From Clostridiales bacterium (GTDB lineage: Bacteria > Bacillota > Clostridia > Oscillospirales > Acutalibacteraceae), in the NCBI GenBank assembly GCA_019417145.1, contig DXVY01000036.1, positions 1 to 11,468 of the forward strand: a stretch of 11,468 nucleotides of DNA, given 5' to 3'. The translations under genes were made by a program, and so were the position numbers. The notes under the pieces were generated by a model. The model made no database searches and was not told the DNA's origin. It saw only the letters and a program-made list of their open reading frames with translations. Below, in pieces: positions 7,637 through 11,468 of the stretch (position 1 is its first letter; every line of letters starts with the position of its first letter).

Positions 7637-8350
7637 CTACCGGCCTTTGTCTCCTAGAAGCAATGGCCGGACAACCAAGGTGTTTTCCGAGGCCAGGCCC
7701 ACCACCTGGATCTGTACACCCGCTTTAATAGGCTCCTCCCAGTCGGTAACGGCGTCCAGCTCCACCAGCTGCTCCTGCACCAGTACGGTCACCTTGCCGG
7801 TGCCCGTGCGTCGGGCAGGCACGGTGATATAGCAGCTGCCGGTATGGGCCACGGCATTGCGCAGAGAGAGGGTTCCGTTCTCCTGCAGCCGCAACGCCCA
7901 TTTAATGATAAAGGCCACCAGCAGCAGGGCCAGGAACCCGCCGGCCGCGCCCAGGGCCACCGCGCCTCCGGCCGGCAGTCCCAGATCGATCATGGCCAGC
8001 GCCAGCCAACCACCCACTGCAAAAAAGGCCACCAGTCCACGGACGGTGAGAATGCGTACACCCGCCGCATGGTGGGCCCCGTCGTGCCCTACCCCGGCAT
8101 CCTGTCCCGCCTCGGCTTCCTGACCGAGCTGAACGTCCACATCCCCCTCCGCCTGTCCATCGGCCGCCTCCGCCGTATCCGATAGGCCGGAGCTGTCTTC
8201 CAGCCCGCCATGGTCGGCCTCATGTCCGCCGGCGCTGAAAAGCAGCAAAATGGTCTGCAAAAGCAGGATGACGGTGGCCGGGATAGCAAAGCAGGCCAAA
8301 ACCTGCTGCAGGCCGGTCAGCGCCTGCCACCAATCGGTAAACCACTGCAT
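7637..8350 (-). CDS. NfeD/YuaF-like integral membrane protein with C-terminal OB-fold
   Basis: The product is 237 residues. A membrane segment lies at about 17-38. It is followed by a loop of nearly 60 residues (41-98) rich in Asp, Glu, Gly and His, with scattered acidic pairs and an HHAAG stretch. Two more membrane segments lie at about 103-123 and 126-150 (VRGLVAFFAVGGW is typical of the family). A beta-rich tail at about 158-237 matches the NfeD OB-fold, ending TLVVRPLLLG. It is the short NfeD form, without the ClpP-like serine protease domain of long NfeD. Such proteins accompany flotillin-type SPFH proteins and are thought to help organise their assemblies. The start is supported by AAGGAGG nine bases upstream. 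It lies 72 nt after the DUF1836 gene. The acidic/His loop might bind metal, which is inference. Confidence 0.9.
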   Translation of the reverse strand: MQWFTDWWQALTGLQQVLACFAIPATVILLLQTILLLFSAGGHEADHGGLEDSSGLSDTAEAADGQAEGDVDVQLGQEAEAGQDAGVGHDGAHHAAGVRILTVRGLVAFFAVGGWLALAMIDLGLPAGGAVALGAAGGFLALLLVAFIIKWALRLQENGTLSLRNAVAHTGSCYITVPARRTGTGKVTVLVQEQLVELDAVTDWEEPIKAGVQIQVVGLASENTLVVRPLLLGDKGR

Positions 8351-8379
8351 GGTATTCGCCTCCTTCTATTTAACTCCAA

Positions 8380-8407
8380 AGTATATTCTCTGCGCCCCGC
8401 GTCACAA
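8380..8407 (-). promoter_or_regulatory. Candidate internal promoter before the NfeD gene
   Basis: On the minus strand TTGTGA (8402-8407) is followed after 16 bases by TATACT (8380-8385), four and five matches to consensus. It would start transcription near 8373, about 23 nt before the NfeD ATG and upstream of its ribosome site. It would allow the NfeD-flotillin pair to be expressed apart from the regulator. Confidence 0.4.
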
Positions 8408-8422
8408 TGTTATAGGCGCGGT

Positions 8423-8983
8423 TCAGATCAGTTCGTGCAGCAACTCTTCGGCAAGATTCTTAATCCGCCCCGCCTGACAGGCCAACGCCATGACGGTCAG
8501 CGCCCGTTCCAGCCGCAGGCGCGAATCAGCCGTCGGGCCCTTGTAATCCGCCGTCTGCTCCTGCACCAGCCTACGGGTTCGCTCCAGGGAAAAGCCCTCC
8601 TCCGGGGCCATACGGCGCACCACCTCGCACAGATAGTCATACATCTGGCTTTCCCGGATGATATCGTCCGCCCGATCTTCCACCTCGCCGTTGATATAAG
8701 ACATGAGCCGGGCTATCTGCTCGATCTGCATACAATCCCGCAGCGCGCTGATAATAAGTATACGGGCCAGTTGGATTTCATTATACTTCTTGTGCACAGG
8801 CTTGGATACCCAGCCCCGCTTTACCCAGTTCTGGATAGTAGAGCCTTCTAAGCCGGTTACCGCCGACACCTGGGATAGGCTTAATCCCCCGGTGGCCGCC
8901 AGCAGCGGCTCGATCATGGAGAAGGCCGAACGGTTGCCACGAGTATCCGGCAGATTGGTGCCCGGTATATTTGTCTGCTGCAT
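8423..8983 (-). CDS. DUF1836-family MerR-like transcriptional regulator
   Basis: The product is 186 residues. After a short polar N-terminus, residues 35-62 form a winged-helix/MerR-type helix-turn-helix: LSQVSAVTGLEGSTIQNWVKRG. Then come KKYNEIQLARILIISALRD and an MSYINGEVEDRADD segment, the characteristic run of the DUF1836 family in Firmicutes. The remaining half (about 75-186) is helical and probably mediates oligomerisation or effector sensing. The start at 8983 has AAGGAGG (8992-8998) eight bases upstream. The gene leads the NfeD-flotillin cluster, so it may control those genes. The palindrome in its own promoter (9044-9057) fits autoregulation. No target of this family is known to me; the regulatory role is inferred from the HTH and context. 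Confidence 0.88.
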   Translation of the reverse strand: MQQTNIPGTNLPDTRGNRSAFSMIEPLLAATGGLSLSQVSAVTGLEGSTIQNWVKRGWVSKPVHKKYNEIQLARILIISALRDCMQIEQIARLMSYINGEVEDRADDIIRESQMYDYLCEVVRRMAPEEGFSLERTRRLVQEQTADYKGPTADSRLRLERALTVMALACQAGRIKNLAEELLHELI

Positions 8984-9032
8984 CCTGTCTGCCTCCTTAC
9001 ATGTTCCTCATATCCCCTTTCAAGTTTATTTG

Positions 9033-9061
9033 ATTATATCACAGGTTCATATGAACCCCAA
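9033..9061 (-). promoter_or_regulatory. Promoter of the DUF1836 regulator gene
   Basis: On the minus strand TTGGGG (9056-9061) is followed after exactly 17 bases by a perfect TATAAT (9033-9038), with TGA in front giving an extended -10. The predicted start near 9026 leaves a leader of about 43 nt before the ATG at 8983. Confidence 0.7.
9044..9057. promoter_or_regulatory. Perfect 14-bp palindromic operator candidate inside the regulator promoter
   Basis: GGTTCATATGAACC is exactly self-complementary. It occupies the spacer between the -10 and -35 boxes and overlaps two bases of the -35. MerR-type regulators typically bind a dyad in the promoter spacer, so the adjacent DUF1836 protein is the obvious candidate ligand. 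The spacer here is the normal 17 bp rather than MerR's usual 19-20, which would suit repression. Confidence 0.55.
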
Positions 9062-9244
9062 ATCTCGATTTGGTCCCATCCCGTTTCCCACAGGTGCCCG
9101 AGAACAACCGCCCCCTATAATCTCTGTTTTTCGGCTATTTTCTTGTGTTTGCTCCTGTTTTCTTTGTCGCGGAATGGGGTTTGCCCGGTTGGCGGAAAAA
9201 ACCTGAGGAAATTTATGTTTGCGCTTCTCTTTTACCCTAATCTT

Positions 9245-9285
9245 TGGTATAATATATTGGTTAAATTATGCTGTGATATTATAAT
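9245..9285 (+). promoter_or_regulatory. Promoter region of the hydrolase-MurF operon (two candidate -10 boxes)
   Basis: An extended -10, TGGTATAAT (9245-9253), would start transcription near 9260 and give a leader of about 46 nt; its -35 is weak. A second promoter, TTGGTT (9257-9262), 17 bases, TATAAT (9280-9285), has better spacing but would start near 9292, inside the ribosome site GGGGAGGG (9292-9299). The first is therefore more useful for translation. The rest of the 322-nt divergent gap (8984-9305), mainly 9062-9244, holds nothing else I can support. Confidence 0.55.
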
Positions 9286-9305
9286 AGACACGGGGAGGGA
9301 ATCCC

Positions 9306-10079
9306 TTGGAGAATAAGCTGCGTTGCACTATAAACGGCCTATCCATACAATATACCGACGAGGGAGAGGGACAGACCATCCTGCTGCTCCACGGCTGGGG
9401 TTCGTCCATAGACGCCTGGGCCATGCTCCGCCGGGAATTTGCCGGCGGGTTTCGCCTTGTGGCGTTGGATTTTCCGGGATTTGGGGGAAGCGATATGCCG
9501 CCCGAGCCCTGGGCGGTGGAGGATTACGCCCGCTTCACCCTGGCCTTCATGGAAAAACTGGGCCTGCAGGACCCCATCTTGGTAGGGCATTCCTTCGGCG
9601 GGCGGGTCATCATGAAGTTGGCCGGCACCGGCCGGGTCCATCCGCCCAAGATTATTCTTATCGACGCCGCCGGCATCCAGCCCAAAAAGACCCTGCGGCA
9701 AAAAGCCCGCCAGCGGAGCTTCAAGATAACCAAATGGTTTCTCACTCTCCCCGGTCTGCGCAGCCACACGGACGCCCTTTTAGACAGGGCCCGCCGGCAC
9801 TACGGCTCGGCCGATTACAACAACGCGCCGGAGATTCTGCGCAAGACTCTGGTAAAGGTGGTCAACGAGGATCTTTCTCACCATCTGCCCCACATAGAGG
9901 TCCCCACCCTTTTGATCTACGGGGAAAATGACACCGCGACGCCAGTGGCCGACGCCAAAAAAATTGAGGGGCTGATCCCCGACGCGGGGCTCTGTATTAT
10001 CCAGGGGGCGGGGCATTTTTCCTTTGTAGAGCGTCCCTATCAGGTTCATCGGATTCTGCACAGTTTCTTGGGAGGCTGA
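9306..10079 (+). CDS. Alpha/beta-fold hydrolase
   Basis: The product is 257 residues, a normal single-domain alpha/beta hydrolase. The oxyanion motif LLLHGWGSS lies at 26-34, the nucleophile elbow GHSFGG at 94-99 with Ser96, the acid in YGENDTATP (Asp209), and the catalytic histidine in GAGHFS (His237), so the triad is intact. The DFPGFGGSD stretch at 55-63 is also typical. It has no signal peptide and should be cytosolic. The basic segment about 127-165 corresponds to the cap region. Substrate cannot be told from sequence. The start is a TTG at 9306, chosen because GGGGAGGG ends six bases upstream and conserved sequence begins at once. The next gene starts 4 nt after its stop, so it probably serves the same envelope-related pathway as the MurF-like ligase, though this is inference. 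Confidence 0.93.
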   Translation: MENKLRCTINGLSIQYTDEGEGQTILLLHGWGSSIDAWAMLRREFAGGFRLVALDFPGFGGSDMPPEPWAVEDYARFTLAFMEKLGLQDPILVGHSFGGRVIMKLAGTGRVHPPKIILIDAAGIQPKKTLRQKARQRSFKITKWFLTLPGLRSHTDALLDRARRHYGSADYNNAPEILRKTLVKVVNEDLSHHLPHIEVPTLLIYGENDTATPVADAKKIEGLIPDAGLCIIQGAGHFSFVERPYQVHRILHSFLGG

Positions 10080-10083
10080 GACC

Positions 10084-11468
10084 ATGTATATCTTTTATAC
10101 CCTCGGGGGCGCGGCCGCGGCCGTAACCGCCCTTTTTGCCCTTACCCGCCAGATTCATATGTTCCAGCAGAATTCCTATTATCCCAGCCGTTATGCGGGC
10201 TGGCTGAAAACCGCAGGATATCTGCGGGCGGTCGGCGCAGGCCTGCTGACAGCCGGCGTCCTGCTGCTGCTCTGGCTTACGGGTCCCCTCCCCTTTAGCG
10301 GCGGCTGCCTGCTCATGGGGTTAATTCGGATTCCCGCGGCCATCTCCGGACAGCGACGGGCCATCAAGCGGCTTGTCTTCACGCCGCGGGTCCGGCGTTT
10401 GTATGTCACCGCCGCGCTTCTGCTGACGGCTCTGCTGCTTCTCTCGGCCCTTTTGCCGACGACCGCGGGACGTTTTGTCTTAACGGCGGTGCTCCTGTTG
10501 GGCTGGGGGACTCCTGTCCTGCTTTTGACAGCATACGCCGTCAATCAGCCTATTGAGAAATCCATTGCGCGCTGGTACGTCAACGATGCCAAGCGCATTT
10601 TACGTGGCTGTCGGGATCTTAAGGTTATCGGTATCACCGGCAGCTACGGCAAAACCAGCACCAAATATATCTTGGGCCGTCTACTGAGCGAACGATACAA
10701 TACGGTCATAACCCCGGAGAGCTATAATACGCCCATGGGCGTGGTCCGCACGGTCCGGGAGAAACTCCGTCCAAACACCCAGATTTTTGTGGCTGAAATG
10801 GGCGCGAAAAACGTGGGCGATATCAGGGAAATCTGTGAGATCGCCGACCCGGACATGGGTGTCATCACCTCCATAGGTCCCCAGCACCTGGAGACCTTCG
10901 GCTCTATTGAGAATGTGGCGGCCACCAAGTTCGAGCTGGCGGATCATGTGCTACAAAATCACGGAACGGTCTTCCTGAACACGGATAACCCCTATATCGC
11001 AGACAGGGCGAAAACCATGCCCGCTAGTTTCCAAAAAACCTATGGCATCCGGGCGGATAAATCCGCCCCCGCACCCGATCTTTACGCCGAAAATCTCTCC
11101 TATGGGCGAAACGGTTCGTCCTTCGATATTGTGGGAGACGGCCGGCGGATTTCGGTTTCCACCCGACTGCTGGGGCTGCATAACGTGCTCAATATCCTGG
11201 CGGCGGCATCGGTTGGCTTCCATTTGGGCCTGACCGACAGCGAGGTAAAATATGCCGTCTCCCAGTTAAAGCCGGTGGCCCACCGGCTGGAGCTCAAGCC
11301 CTTCATCGGCGGCGCCGTGCTTATTGACGACGCCTATAACGCCAATCCAGAGGGTTGTCTGGAAGCCGTACGCGTGCTGGGTAATTTTGACGGCATGAAA
11401 AAGATCATCGTTACCCCCGGTTTGGTGGAGCTAGGCGATCAGGAATACGACTGCAATTACCAATTAGG
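10084..11468 (+). CDS. murF: Membrane-anchored MurF-like Mur ligase (3' end outside window)
   Basis: The frame from the ATG at 10084 is open for 461 codons to the window edge. Residues 1-155 contain four likely membrane segments (about 3-21, 47-66, 106-124, 131-152) where soluble MurF has its UDP-substrate-binding domain. The Mur ligase core follows: P-loop GITGSYGKTST (183-193), AEMGAKNVGDI (from 237), the metal/substrate histidine region SIGPQHLETFGS (263-274, His268), RLELK (401-405), and DDAYNANPE (415-423), all MurF-type. TPGLVELGDQ lies at 444-453. MurF adds D-Ala-D-Ala to the UDP-MurNAc-tripeptide; whether this divergent form does the same, or ligates another amino acid or peptide to a wall precursor, is open. 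GGGAGG eight bases upstream lies within the end of the hydrolase gene, so the two are probably translationally coupled. Confidence 0.92.
   Translation, partial: MYIFYTLGGAAAAVTALFALTRQIHMFQQNSYYPSRYAGWLKTAGYLRAVGAGLLTAGVLLLLWLTGPLPFSGGCLLMGLIRIPAAISGQRRAIKRLVFTPRVRRLYVTAALLLTALLLLSALLPTTAGRFVLTAVLLLGWGTPVLLLTAYAVNQPIEKSIARWYVNDAKRILRGCRDLKVIGITGSYGKTSTKYILGRLLSERYNTVITPESYNTPMGVVRTVREKLRPNTQIFVAEMGAKNVGDIREICEIADPDMGVITSIGPQHLETFGSIENVAATKFELADHVLQNHGTVFLNTDNPYIADRAKTMPASFQKTYGIRADKSAPAPDLYAENLSYGRNGSSFDIVGDGRRISVSTRLLGLHNVLNILAAASVGFHLGLTDSEVKYAVSQLKPVAHRLELKPFIGGAVLIDDAYNANPEGCLEAVRVLGNFDGMKKIIVTPGLVELGDQEYDCNYQL

Noticed and set aside
9116..9121. A TATAAT on the plus strand in the divergent gap.
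   Set aside because: No acceptable -35 box lies 16-18 bases upstream, and it is nearly 200 bp from the start codon with better promoters closer.
8703..9206. Plus-strand frame of 167 codons running from the regulator gene into the divergent gap.
   Set aside because: It overlaps the DUF1836 gene and its promoter in antisense, lacks a ribosome site and has no recognisable domain.
9339..10085. Minus-strand and second-frame open frames over the alpha/beta hydrolase.
   Set aside because: The plus-strand frame at 9306-10079 contains the complete hydrolase motifs; the others are shadows.

Overview
The window looks like a GC-rich, Gram-positive clostridial chromosome segment, plausibly an Oscillospirales- or Christensenellales-type gut Firmicute. 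That placement is an inference. It rests on strong GGAGG-type ribosome binding sites, a DUF1836 regulator (a Firmicutes family), a flotillin/NfeD pair of the B. subtilis YuaG/YuaF type, a membrane-anchored MurF-like ligase, and a giant multi-module secreted protein. There are no rRNA or tRNA genes, insertion sequences, phage genes or CRISPR arrays.

Layout. Bases 1-5512 on the minus strand are one uninterrupted reading frame of 1,837 codons that runs off the left edge. It encodes a secreted protein with a signal peptide, a discoidin (F5/8 C)-like domain, CBM-like beta domains, two LamG-like domains, an NPCBM-like region, two copies of a helical-hairpin repeat and LGFP-like repeats. No catalytic domain is visible in the part present. 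The long plus-strand open frames over this region are antisense shadows. Bases 5513-6077 are non-coding: a promoter for the giant gene, two dyad-symmetric operator-like sites, a run of four small hairpins, a GC-rich featureless stretch, and the terminator of the next gene.

Bases 6078-8983 on the minus strand hold three genes that read as one unit: a DUF1836 MerR-like regulator, an NfeD/YuaF-like membrane protein with an acidic/His-rich loop, and a flotillin (SPFH) scaffold. The regulator's own promoter (TTGGGG-17-TATAAT) carries a perfect 14-bp palindrome in its spacer, which suggests autoregulation. A second candidate promoter lies just before the NfeD gene.

From 9306 the plus strand carries an alpha/beta hydrolase (TTG start) and, 4 nt later, a MurF-like ligase. 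The MurF-like N-terminus is four predicted membrane segments instead of the soluble substrate domain, and the gene is cut by the right edge. These two genes are probably cotranscribed and concern cell-envelope or peptidoglycan precursor chemistry. The theme of the whole window is therefore the cell envelope: membrane microdomain scaffolding, wall-precursor ligation and a giant surface protein.
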